From: Bacilli bacterium
GTDB taxonomy: Bacteria; Bacillota_I; Bacilli_A; RFN20; CAG-826
NCBI GenBank assembly: GCA_900767605.1
Contig: CAAFZT010000011.1
Span: 1 to 10,454, forward strand
DNA length: 10,454 bases
Direction of reading: 5' to 3'
Position numbers and translations under genes: made by a program. Each line of letters starts with the position of its first letter. Position 1 is the stretch's first letter. This document shows, piece after piece, positions 5,623-10,454 of the stretch. The notes beneath the pieces are model-generated. The model was not told where the DNA came from. It did not search any database and worked only from the letters and a program-made list of their open reading frames with translations.

Positions 5623-6297
5623 TTAAAGCCGTTTTGCGAGGATATGGCGGTAATAGTTGCGGTTAAACTGTCGCTCGTCAGCGAAAAAATATCTTTCGCT
5701 GCTGGAAATTTTTTTGGTTTCGAATTTATAGTGAGTTAATTCGATTGTGGATAAGAAGTCCGCCACTTGAAATAACACGTAATCAGCAGATTTAACGATT
5801 TTGAACTGGATGTTGTTTAAATGGGAACGAAACGTTTCTCCAAGGAGGCTCGTTAATTGTTTTTGGCCATTGTCATAGTAAATTTTAATGTGATCAAATC
5901 CCTGGAAAAAAATCAAATTATTATCAAGGATCGCTTTAAAAGGTTTTGATAACTGCGCGGATAATTCAATTCCATCGGCGATGTGCTTTTTCTCAACGAC
6001 AACAACAGAGTAGTTAATGGGCAAATGCGTCGCCAAATAAGACATCTTATAGAAAGCGACTCTTCGCGATTTGATGTCAATATTTTTATATGCGTCTTCG
6101 CGTCGAATCAAAGGACCAGTGTGGAAGAAATTCATGTTGGGGTCCACTTGCAGCAAGCTTTGCCTAAATGCGTTCAACGAGGGCAAAATATTGTTCTGTT
6201 GATCGTGATAAACCAATGAAAAAAGATAAATGGGGCAATGATGGTCGTATGCCCCAAAATCTCCAGATTCGTCTACAAATATCGATAATTCTTTCAT
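5623..6297 (-). CDS. DUF3800 domain protein (RNase H-like fold), partner of the repeated RNA
   Basis: This 224-residue protein starts MKELSIFVDESGDFG, the hallmark N-terminus of DUF3800. FHTGPLIRRE (59-68), IYYDNGQ (139-145) and QVADFL (177-182) are the other family blocks. D9, D142 and D180 are plausible acidic metal ligands of an RNase H-like fold, suggesting nuclease activity, which is an inference. No signal peptide or membrane segment is seen. The start codon lies 4 bases after the U-tract of RNA unit 3's terminator, and no ribosome site or promoter lies between them. Expression should therefore depend on read-through of that RNA. GTG at 6363 would extend the frame 22 residues back into the RNA, but the family N-terminus favours 6297. 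Two more RNA units follow downstream. DUF3800 genes are known to sit beside structured RNA motifs; a toxin, effector or mobile-element role remains open. Confidence 0.85.
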   Translation of the reverse strand: MKELSIFVDESGDFGAYDHHCPIYLFSLVYHDQQNNILPSLNAFRQSLLQVDPNMNFFHTGPLIRREDAYKNIDIKSRRVAFYKMSYLATHLPINYSVVVVEKKHIADGIELSAQLSKPFKAILDNNLIFFQGFDHIKIYYDNGQKQLTSLLGETFRSHLNNIQFKIVKSADYVLFQVADFLSTIELTHYKFETKKISSSERYFFADERQFNRNYYRHILAKRL

Positions 6298-6301
6298 TGG
6301 C

Positions 6302-6328
6302 AAAATAAAAAGCGAGGTATTTCCCCGC
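6302..6328 (-). terminator. Terminator of RNA unit 3, 4 bases before the DUF3800 start
   Basis: Stem GCGGGG / CCTCGC (6328-6323 with 6317-6312) and TTTTTATTTT on the minus strand, identical to units 1 and 2. Placed directly before the coding region, it should act as an attenuator that sets the ratio of free RNA to DUF3800 mRNA. Confidence 0.78.
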
Positions 6329-6436
6329 CGTATAGGTGGGAGCCTGATTTCTTCCCCGCACACTACCTCAGTCCAAGAACGGAGCCGGATAGGTGTCCCC
6401 TTCGTTACGGTCTATTCAAAGGATTTCTCCCTTGAT
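6302..6436 (-). ncRNA. Structured RNA of the DUF3800 locus, unit 3 (leader copy)
   Basis: This copy lies directly upstream of DUF3800. The 5' hairpin ATCAAGG / CCTTTGAAT (6436-6430 with 6422-6414) has one bulged T. The 30 bases at 6385-6414 are identical to 5305-5334 of unit 1. Its 3' block differs from the other units by two C-to-T changes at plus positions 6344 and 6348 and by one base in the CAC/CTC stretch near 6362. The shared fold is the 5' hairpin, nested inner helices and terminator. The RNA could be a cis-acting leader, a free RNA that binds the DUF3800 protein, or both. It has no internal coding frame of its own. Confidence 0.72.
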
Positions 6437-6439
6437 GGC

Positions 6440-6471
6440 TTTATCCTAATACAGGTTTGTCAAAAGCACAA
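6440..6471 (-). promoter_or_regulatory. Weak promoter candidate for RNA unit 3 / DUF3800
   Basis: On the minus strand GATAAA (6445-6440) lies 3 bases before the RNA's 5' hairpin, as in unit 2. A perfect TTGACA (6463-6458) is only 12 bp upstream of it, while TTGTGC (6471-6466) is 20 bp away. None of these spacings is normal, so only the -10 part is plausible. Confidence 0.35.
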
Positions 6472-6505
6472 TACCCCCTAAAGGGGTAAGGAAAAATAAT
6501 TTTTC
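6472..6505. repeat. Two adjacent palindromes between DUF3800 locus and rex region
   Basis: TACCCC-CTAAA-GGGGTA (6472-6488) is a perfect 6-bp hairpin, and GAAAAAT-A-ATTTTTC (6491-6505) is a perfect 15-bp palindrome. Neither is followed by a T-run on the plus strand. They lie upstream of the RNA unit 3 promoter candidate and could be an operator or a boundary of the accessory DNA. Confidence 0.5.
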
Positions 6506-6563
6506 TGGCATCCAAAAAAGAACCTAAAAAATCTCAATAACAATAACGGCTGCGCTCGAAATA

Positions 6564-6597
6564 TTAGTCTACTTTTAGTCTACTTTTTAGTCTACTT
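6564..6597. repeat. Three direct repeats of TTAGTCTACTT
   Basis: Copies occupy 6564-6574, 6575-6585 and 6587-6597, so their starts step by 11 and 12 bases, about one helical turn. An inverse core, AGTAGAC, occurs at 6667-6673. The style (three short phased copies plus one inverse) is like the GGTGCCA array at 260-300. It may be an operator left from a lost accessory gene. Confidence 0.6.
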
Positions 6598-6782
6598 ATC
6601 GTGATAAATTTCGTTATTCCTTCGATGAAGTCGATGTTATTCGGATTTTTGAAAAACAGGAGACTTAGTAGACCAATCACGGGGATTCAAAGGTTAAAAG
6701 CGGCCCTTAAAACCATAAAAATATGTACACTGTATAAAAAATCAGCGAAAATGCCAAAACTACTAAATAAAGTTAAATTTAC

Positions 6783-6795
6783 TATACACTGTATA
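6783..6795. repeat. Palindrome TATACACTGTATA, second half-copy 59 bp upstream
   Basis: TATACA-C-TGTATA is a perfect 13-bp palindrome. The 12-mer TACACTGTATAA within and beside it (6785-6796) recurs exactly at 6726-6737. Paired operator sites for a dimeric regulator are a reasonable reading. The right arm could also double as a -10-like TATAAC (6792-6797). Confidence 0.5.
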
Positions 6796-6800
6796 ACCGT

Positions 6801-6815
6801 TTGTAAACGCTTCCA
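6801..6815 (+). promoter_or_regulatory. CcpA catabolite-responsive element (cre) 1
   Basis: TTGTAAACGCTTCCA fits every position of the published cre consensus WTGNAANCGNWNNCW. CcpA with phosphorylated HPr would bind here in response to sugar supply. It lies about 150 bases before the rex start codon. Confidence 0.65.
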
Positions 6816-6821
6816 TGTGGC

Positions 6822-6836
6822 ATGTAAGCGATTTCA
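6822..6836 (+). promoter_or_regulatory. CcpA catabolite-responsive element (cre) 2
   Basis: ATGTAAGCGATTTCA also fits every position of WTGNAANCGNWNNCW. It starts 21 bp after cre 1, two helical turns, so two CcpA dimers could sit on the same DNA face. Both boxes lie upstream of the proposed -35 box, a place where CcpA more often activates than represses. Confidence 0.65.
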
Positions 6837-6867
6837 GTATCAATATATCGGTATCAATATATCGGTA
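6837..6867. repeat. Tandem 14-bp repeat GTATCAATATATCG
   Basis: Two exact head-to-tail copies (6837-6850 and 6851-6864) are followed by a partial third (GTA). They start right after cre 2 and run into the GGTAAA/TTTACC palindrome. They may be a recent duplication or a regulator site. Confidence 0.7.
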
Positions 6868-6900
6868 AACATTTACCTAATGTTGATAACGCTCTAAACT
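6864..6900 (+). promoter_or_regulatory. Probable rex-adhE promoter overlapped by palindrome GGTAAACATTTACC
   Basis: TTTACC (6872-6877, four of six -35 matches) and TAAACT (6895-6900, four of six -10 matches) are 17 bp apart. Transcription would start near 6907. The palindrome GGTAAA-CA-TTTACC (6864-6877) covers the -35 box, an ideal place for a repressor such as Rex, although it differs from the classical Rex box. The promoter call is moderate because both hexamers are weak. Confidence 0.4.
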
Positions 6901-6903
6901 TGT

Positions 6904-6926
6904 CGCGGTTCGAGGCAAGAACCACG
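6904..6926 (+). other. Hairpin in the rex leader
   Basis: GGTTC (6907-6911) pairs with GAACC (6919-6923), and beyond one mismatch CG pairs with CG (6904-6905, 6925-6926). It lies 10 bases before the AAGGAGG ribosome site. It might stabilise the mRNA 5' end; it is not a terminator. Confidence 0.35.
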
Positions 6927-6949
6927 ATTTGAAGAAAGGAGGAAAGAGC

Positions 6950-7591
6950 ATGAAAACCTATTCCATGAACCAACTGGAACGGTATCCCGTCTACTTAAAA
7001 TATTTTAAGGAACTCCAAGAAAAAGGAGAGGAAACGATCTCTTCTCCCCGCATCGCCGCAAAGCTTGGCTATAGCGAGGAACAAGTCCGCAAAGACTTGC
7101 AGAACGTCTCCCTAGAACCGGGTCGCCCCAAGAAAGGAAGAAGCGTCCGCCAACTCGTGAACGATATCGAATCTTTCTTAGGCTACCGTGATTCCACTAG
7201 CGCCGTACTCATCGGCGTCGGTCATATGGGTGGGGCTCTCATGAACTTCCCCGCCTTCCGGGAGATGGGATTAGAAATCCTTGCTGGATTTGATTCCAAC
7301 CCCGAAAAAATCGGCCATAAAGTGGGAGAAAAAGAAGTTTATCCGATTTCTAGACTCGGAGACTTGATCCCCCGGCTTAACGCCCATATCGCCATTATCT
7401 GCGTCCCTGCGTCGCAAGCGCAACAAGTCGCCGATGAAGCGATTAAAGCGGGAGCCAAAGCTCTATGGAACTTTGCCCCGACTCACCTCGATGTCCCCGA
7501 GAACATCGTCGTGGAGAACGTCAATCTCGCGTCGTCCCTGGCGGTATTGAGCCACAAACTCAACATCGCTTTAGCCAAGGAGGAAAAGTGA
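6950..7591 (+). CDS. rex: Redox-sensing transcriptional repressor Rex
   Basis: This 213-residue Rex senses the NADH/NAD+ ratio and represses fermentation and respiration genes until NADH builds up. The N-terminal winged helix (about 5-62) has the recognition segment EEQVRKDLQ (43-51). The Rossmann domain has GVGHMG (89-94) for NAD(H), and FDSNPEKIG (114-122) with D115 for the adenosine ribose. The C-terminal helix (about 193-210) is the domain-swapped dimer arm. Instead of the classical GxxGxGY wing, this protein has GRPKKGRSV (58-66), so its DNA site may differ. ATG at 6950 is chosen because AAGGAGG (6936-6942) is 7 bases away; a TTG at 6929 lies upstream of that site and is rejected. The gene heads an operon: adhE starts one base after its stop codon. 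Upstream lie two cre boxes and a palindrome over the -35 box, so both carbon and redox control are likely. Confidence 0.93.
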   Translation: MKTYSMNQLERYPVYLKYFKELQEKGEETISSPRIAAKLGYSEEQVRKDLQNVSLEPGRPKKGRSVRQLVNDIESFLGYRDSTSAVLIGVGHMGGALMNFPAFREMGLEILAGFDSNPEKIGHKVGEKEVYPISRLGDLIPRLNAHIAIICVPASQAQQVADEAIKAGAKALWNFAPTHLDVPENIVVENVNLASSLAVLSHKLNIALAKEEK

Positions 7592-7592
7592 T

Positions 7593-10253
7593 ATGGCTAA
7601 TGAAAAGAAACCCGTCGTTAAAAAAGAATTGACCCCGGAAGAAGTAGCCGCCAAAAAGGCCGCTGCCGAAAAAGAGGTCGATGAACTCGTCCAAAAAGGT
7701 CTTAAAGCCCTCGACGAATTCATGTCCTTCGACCAAGAAAAGATCGATTTCATCGTGGCAAAGATGTCCGTTGCTGGTTTGGACCACCATGGCATCCTCG
7801 CCCGTCAAGCGATTGAAGAAACCCATCGCGGCGTCTTCGAAGACAAAGCGACCAAGAACCTCTTCGCCTGCGAATATGTCGTGAACAATATGCGCCACAC
7901 CAAAACGGTTGGCGTCATCTCCGAAGACCCGGTCACCGGCATCACCGAAATTGCCGAGCCTCTTGGCGTGATCGCTGGGGTCACCCCGGTCACCAACCCG
8001 ACTTCGACCGTCATCTTCAAATCCTTAATCGCCATCAAAACCCGTAACCCGATTATCTTTGGGTTCCACCCGGGTGCGCAAAATTGCTCCAAAGCCGCGG
8101 CCATCGTCATGCGCGATGCCGCCGTCGCCGCGGGAGCCCCGGAAAACTGCATCCAATGGATCGAACATCCTTCTCTTGATGCCACGACCGCTTTGATGCA
8201 CCATCCTGGCGTTGCTACGATTCTTGCTACCGGTGGTAACTCCATGGTCACCGCCGCTTATAGCTGCGGCAAACCCGCGCTTGGCGTCGGGGCCGGCAAC
8301 GTCCCGGTTTACGTGGACGAATCCGCGGATATCGACCAATCCGTCAACGATATCTATCTCTCCAAATCCTTCGATAACGGTATGATTTGCGCTTCCGAAT
8401 CGGCCATCTTCATTCACGAAAAGGTCTATGACCAAGTGATTGAAACGATGAAGCGTTATCACATCTACTTTGCTTCTGAAAAAGAAACGAGAATGCTCGA
8501 AAAGTATATGTTCGGCGTGACCAAAGGGTCCGAAGATGTGGCTGCTGCCCGTCTAAATTCCGCGGTTGCTGGCATGAGCGCCTTCAAAATCGCTGAGAAT
8601 TCGGGTTTTGCCATCCCCAAGGAAGACCAAGTCATTGCGGTTTTGTGCGACACCGTTGGAGTTGCTGAGCCGATGTCGAGAGAAAAACTCTCTCCGGTTC
8701 TAGCCATTTATAAAGTCAAAGATGCAGCAGAAGGCTTCACCAAGTGCAAAGAAATGCTGGAATTCGGCGGCCTTGGCCACAGCGCCGGCATCCATTGCCA
8801 CGATCAAAAGATGGCAGACGAATTCGGCGACAAAGAACCGGCCATCCGTATCATCTGGAACTCCCCGACTACTTTCGGTGGCATCGGAAACGTCTATAAC
8901 AGCTTCCTTCCGTCCTTGACCCTTGGCTGCGGTTCCTATGGCCATAACTCGGTCGCGGGAAATACCTCGGCGGTCAACCTCATCAACGTCAAGCGCGTCG
9001 GCAAAAGGAGAAACACCATGCAATGGTTCAAAGTCCCGCAAAAGATTTACTTCGAACGCAATTCGATCCAATACTTAAAATCGGCCAAAGACGTCGATAA
9101 AGTCTTCATCGTCACCGACCATTCCATGGTCCAACTCGGCTTCCTCAACAAGATCATCGATCAGCTCATGGCTCGCCGCAACCCGGTCACCTATCAGCTC
9201 TTCGCCGAAGTCGAACCCGATCCCGATATCACGACGGTCCGCCGCGGCGTTGAACTCATGAAGGAGTTCCAACCCGACACGATTATCGCTTTGGGAGGCG
9301 GTTCCGCCATGGACGCCGCCAAAGGTATGTGGATCTTCTATGAACACCCCGAAGTCGACTTCAACGACTTGAAACAGAAGTTCATGGATATCCGCAAACG
9401 CGCCTTCAAATATCCGGAACTTGGCCGCAAATCCAAACTCATCTGCATCCCGACCACCTCGGGTACCGGTAGTGAAGTATCCCCCTTCGCCGTCATCTCC
9501 GATAAGGCCAATCTCAAGAAATATCCGCTTACCGACTATTCCTTGACCCCCTCGATCGCGATTGTTGACCCCGAATTCACGACCAACATCCCGCCGCGCT
9601 CTACCGCTTATACCGGTATGGACGTTCTTACCCACGCGATCGAATCCTATACCTCGGTTATGGCCAGCGACTTCACGGATGGGTTGGCTCTAGAAGCCAT
9701 TGAGCTTGTCTTCACCTATTTACCCCGCGCGGTCAAAGACGGCAAGCACGACCTCAAAGCCCGCGAAAAGATGCATAACGCTGCTACGATTGCCGGCATG
9801 GCCTTCGCCAATAGCTTCCTAGGTCTCGTCCACTCCCTCGCCCACAAGATGGGTGGCGAATTCCACACGATCCACGGTCAAACCTGCGCGATCCTTCTCC
9901 CCCACGTCATCCGCTATAACGGACAGCAACCGACCAAACTCTCGGTCTGGCCGAAGTACGAAGAATATCAATGCGATTTGAAGTACCAACGCATCTGCCG
10001 CACGATGGGCTGGGATTGCCCGAACCGCGAAGACGCCCGCAACGTCTTGGCCGATCACGTCATGGAACTTGGCAAAGAAATCGGCATCGATATGAATTTC
10101 GCCTCCCTTATCCCCGACGAAGCGTTCTATAATAGCAAACTAGAGGAGATCGCATACCTTGCCTATGAAGACCAGTGCACCCCGGCGAACCCGAGGGAGC
10201 CCATGGTCGAGGACATGATCCAAATCATGAAGGATGCCTATAAAGGGAATTAA
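7593..10253 (+). CDS. adhE: Bifunctional acetaldehyde-CoA / alcohol dehydrogenase AdhE
   Basis: This 886-residue AdhE reduces acetyl-CoA to acetaldehyde and then to ethanol, re-oxidising two NADH. The N-terminal aldehyde dehydrogenase half (about 30-460) has the nucleotide loop GVGAGN (231-236) and catalytic C266 in GMICASES. The C-terminal iron alcohol dehydrogenase half (about 475-886) has GGGSAMD (568-574), PTTSGTGSE (620-628) and iron ligands D677, H681, H747 and H761, the last two in HSLAHKMGGEFHTIHG. The spacing of these four equals that of the E. coli enzyme. Such proteins form helical spirosomes in the cytoplasm. About 20 charged, Lys/Ala/Glu-rich residues precede the usual N-terminus. 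AAGGAGG (7577-7583), 9 bases before ATG, confirms the start. It is co-transcribed with rex and overlaps the following ferredoxin gene by one base (TAATG). Codons are strongly C-ending, unlike the accessory genes, which fits high expression. Confidence 0.97.
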   Translation: MANEKKPVVKKELTPEEVAAKKAAAEKEVDELVQKGLKALDEFMSFDQEKIDFIVAKMSVAGLDHHGILARQAIEETHRGVFEDKATKNLFACEYVVNNMRHTKTVGVISEDPVTGITEIAEPLGVIAGVTPVTNPTSTVIFKSLIAIKTRNPIIFGFHPGAQNCSKAAAIVMRDAAVAAGAPENCIQWIEHPSLDATTALMHHPGVATILATGGNSMVTAAYSCGKPALGVGAGNVPVYVDESADIDQSVNDIYLSKSFDNGMICASESAIFIHEKVYDQVIETMKRYHIYFASEKETRMLEKYMFGVTKGSEDVAAARLNSAVAGMSAFKIAENSGFAIPKEDQVIAVLCDTVGVAEPMSREKLSPVLAIYKVKDAAEGFTKCKEMLEFGGLGHSAGIHCHDQKMADEFGDKEPAIRIIWNSPTTFGGIGNVYNSFLPSLTLGCGSYGHNSVAGNTSAVNLINVKRVGKRRNTMQWFKVPQKIYFERNSIQYLKSAKDVDKVFIVTDHSMVQLGFLNKIIDQLMARRNPVTYQLFAEVEPDPDITTVRRGVELMKEFQPDTIIALGGGSAMDAAKGMWIFYEHPEVDFNDLKQKFMDIRKRAFKYPELGRKSKLICIPTTSGTGSEVSPFAVISDKANLKKYPLTDYSLTPSIAIVDPEFTTNIPPRSTAYTGMDVLTHAIESYTSVMASDFTDGLALEAIELVFTYLPRAVKDGKHDLKAREKMHNAATIAGMAFANSFLGLVHSLAHKMGGEFHTIHGQTCAILLPHVIRYNGQQPTKLSVWPKYEEYQCDLKYQRICRTMGWDCPNREDARNVLADHVMELGKEIGIDMNFASLIPDEAFYNSKLEEIAYLAYEDQCTPANPREPMVEDMIQIMKDAYKGN

Positions 10254-10437
10254 TGAAATCGATTGAATTAGCCATCTGTGTCGGCAGCTGCTGCCACCTC
10301 AACAATTCTCGCGGGGTGATTGAGGCCTTCAAAAAAGAATTGAAGCGCCTTCACCTTGAAGAGAAAGTGATCCTCAAAGCAAGTTTTTGTCTCGGGGATT
10401 GCCAAAAAGGCGGCGTGGAAATCCAGGTCGGAAATAA
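10253..10437 (+). CDS. Thioredoxin-like [2Fe-2S] ferredoxin (NuoE/HymA-like), truncated at contig end
   Basis: The first 62 residues match the thioredoxin-fold [2Fe-2S] ferredoxins related to NuoE and to hydrogenase small subunits. ICVGSCCHLNN (8-18) carries C9, C13 and C14, and SFCLGDCQKGGVEIQV (44-59) carries C46 and C50. C9, C14 or C13, C46 and C50 would bind the cluster. It would pass electrons within an NADH-linked oxidoreductase or [FeFe]-hydrogenase complex. ATG overlaps the adhE stop codon (TAATG), so translational coupling is likely; a weak AAAGGG lies upstream. Bases after 10437 are adapter, so the last few in-frame codons are not real. The rest of the gene and its partners are missing. 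A stand-alone ferredoxin of this fold is the alternative. Confidence 0.8.
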
Positions 10438-10454
10438 AGATCGGAAGAGCACAC
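10438..10454. other. Illumina TruSeq adapter read-through
   Basis: The final 17 bases, AGATCGGAAGAGCACAC, equal the start of the standard TruSeq read-1 adapter. They interrupt the ferredoxin gene at the end of the window and are an assembly artefact rather than genomic DNA. Confidence 0.93.

Larger units (their letters stand above)
6437..6949. other. Long control region between the divergent DUF3800 and rex loci
   Basis: About 510 bases with no convincing gene. The 98-codon plus-strand frame at 6601-6897 has no ribosome site, is low in complexity and runs through the cre boxes, so I do not call it. The region holds two palindromes, a triple TTAGTCTACTT repeat, two TACACTGTATAA motifs, two cre boxes, a tandem 14-mer, a GGTAAA/TTTACC palindrome and the likely rex promoter. 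Confidence 0.7.

Noticed and set aside
6298..6363. 22-residue N-terminal extension of DUF3800 from GTG inside RNA unit 3
   Set aside because: The frame is open, but the family N-terminus MKELSIFVDESGDFG begins exactly at the ATG, and the extension is simply the conserved RNA sequence read as codons.
5222..6436. CRISPR array
   Set aside because: Three copies of about 135 nt at unequal distances (201 and 879 bp) with a gene between them do not fit short repeats and uniform spacers.
6601..6897. 98-codon plus-strand frame
   Set aside because: No ribosome site, low-complexity content, and it overlaps the two consensus cre boxes and several repeats.
6929..6949. Upstream TTG start of rex
   Set aside because: The ribosome site AAGGAGG would lie inside the coding region; ATG at 6950 has ideal spacing to it and matches the family N-terminus.
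7560..10058. Many long minus-strand frames opposite rex and adhE
   Set aside because: They are shadows of strongly biased codons in adhE and show no family resemblance.

Overview
The window looks like a metagenome-assembled contig from a low-to-moderate-GC Bacillota (Firmicutes, Bacilli-like) fermenter. Support comes from AGGAGG-type ribosome sites, the NADH-sensing repressor Rex next to bifunctional AdhE, two consensus CcpA (cre) boxes, and the presence of both AAA_14/DUF4143 ATPases and an AbiEi-type antitoxin. Genes end in TAA, TAG and TGA, so the standard bacterial code applies. The last 17 bases match an Illumina adapter, so the contig end is artificial.

Left, accessory part (1-4173): a 446-base stretch without a convincing gene, carrying a possible insertion-sequence end, an 11-bp inverted repeat and a helically phased GGTGCCA array. 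Then follow an AbiEi-family antitoxin with no toxin partner, a 400-base repeat-rich gap, an intact AAA_14/DUF4143 ATPase, and a second ATPase of that kind broken by one extra base in a run of seven Cs. Both ATPases have their own distinctive repeats just upstream.

Middle (4249-6436): a PfkB-family sugar kinase (fructokinase-like) with a terminator, convergent with the most interesting locus. On the minus strand a DUF3800 protein gene is accompanied by three copies of a roughly 135-nt structured RNA. One copy lies directly upstream, with its intrinsic terminator ending 4 nt before the DUF3800 start codon. Two more lie downstream. The copies share a 64-nt block that is identical in two of them, end in the same terminator, and begin with a hairpin whose sequence differs between copies while pairing is kept. 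The layout (RNA unit, terminator, protein gene without its own ribosome site) resembles type III toxin-antitoxin loci and the RNA motifs already known to occur beside DUF3800 genes.

Right, metabolic part (6437-10454): a roughly 510-base control region with dense repeats, two cre boxes 21 bp apart and a promoter, then an operon of rex, adhE and a truncated thioredoxin-like [2Fe-2S] ferredoxin gene that overlaps the adhE stop by one base. Rex senses NADH/NAD+, AdhE re-oxidises NADH while making ethanol from acetyl-CoA, and the ferredoxin subunit suggests that hydrogenase or NADH:ferredoxin oxidoreductase genes follow beyond the contig. This is a fermentative redox-balance operon, apparently also under carbon control.
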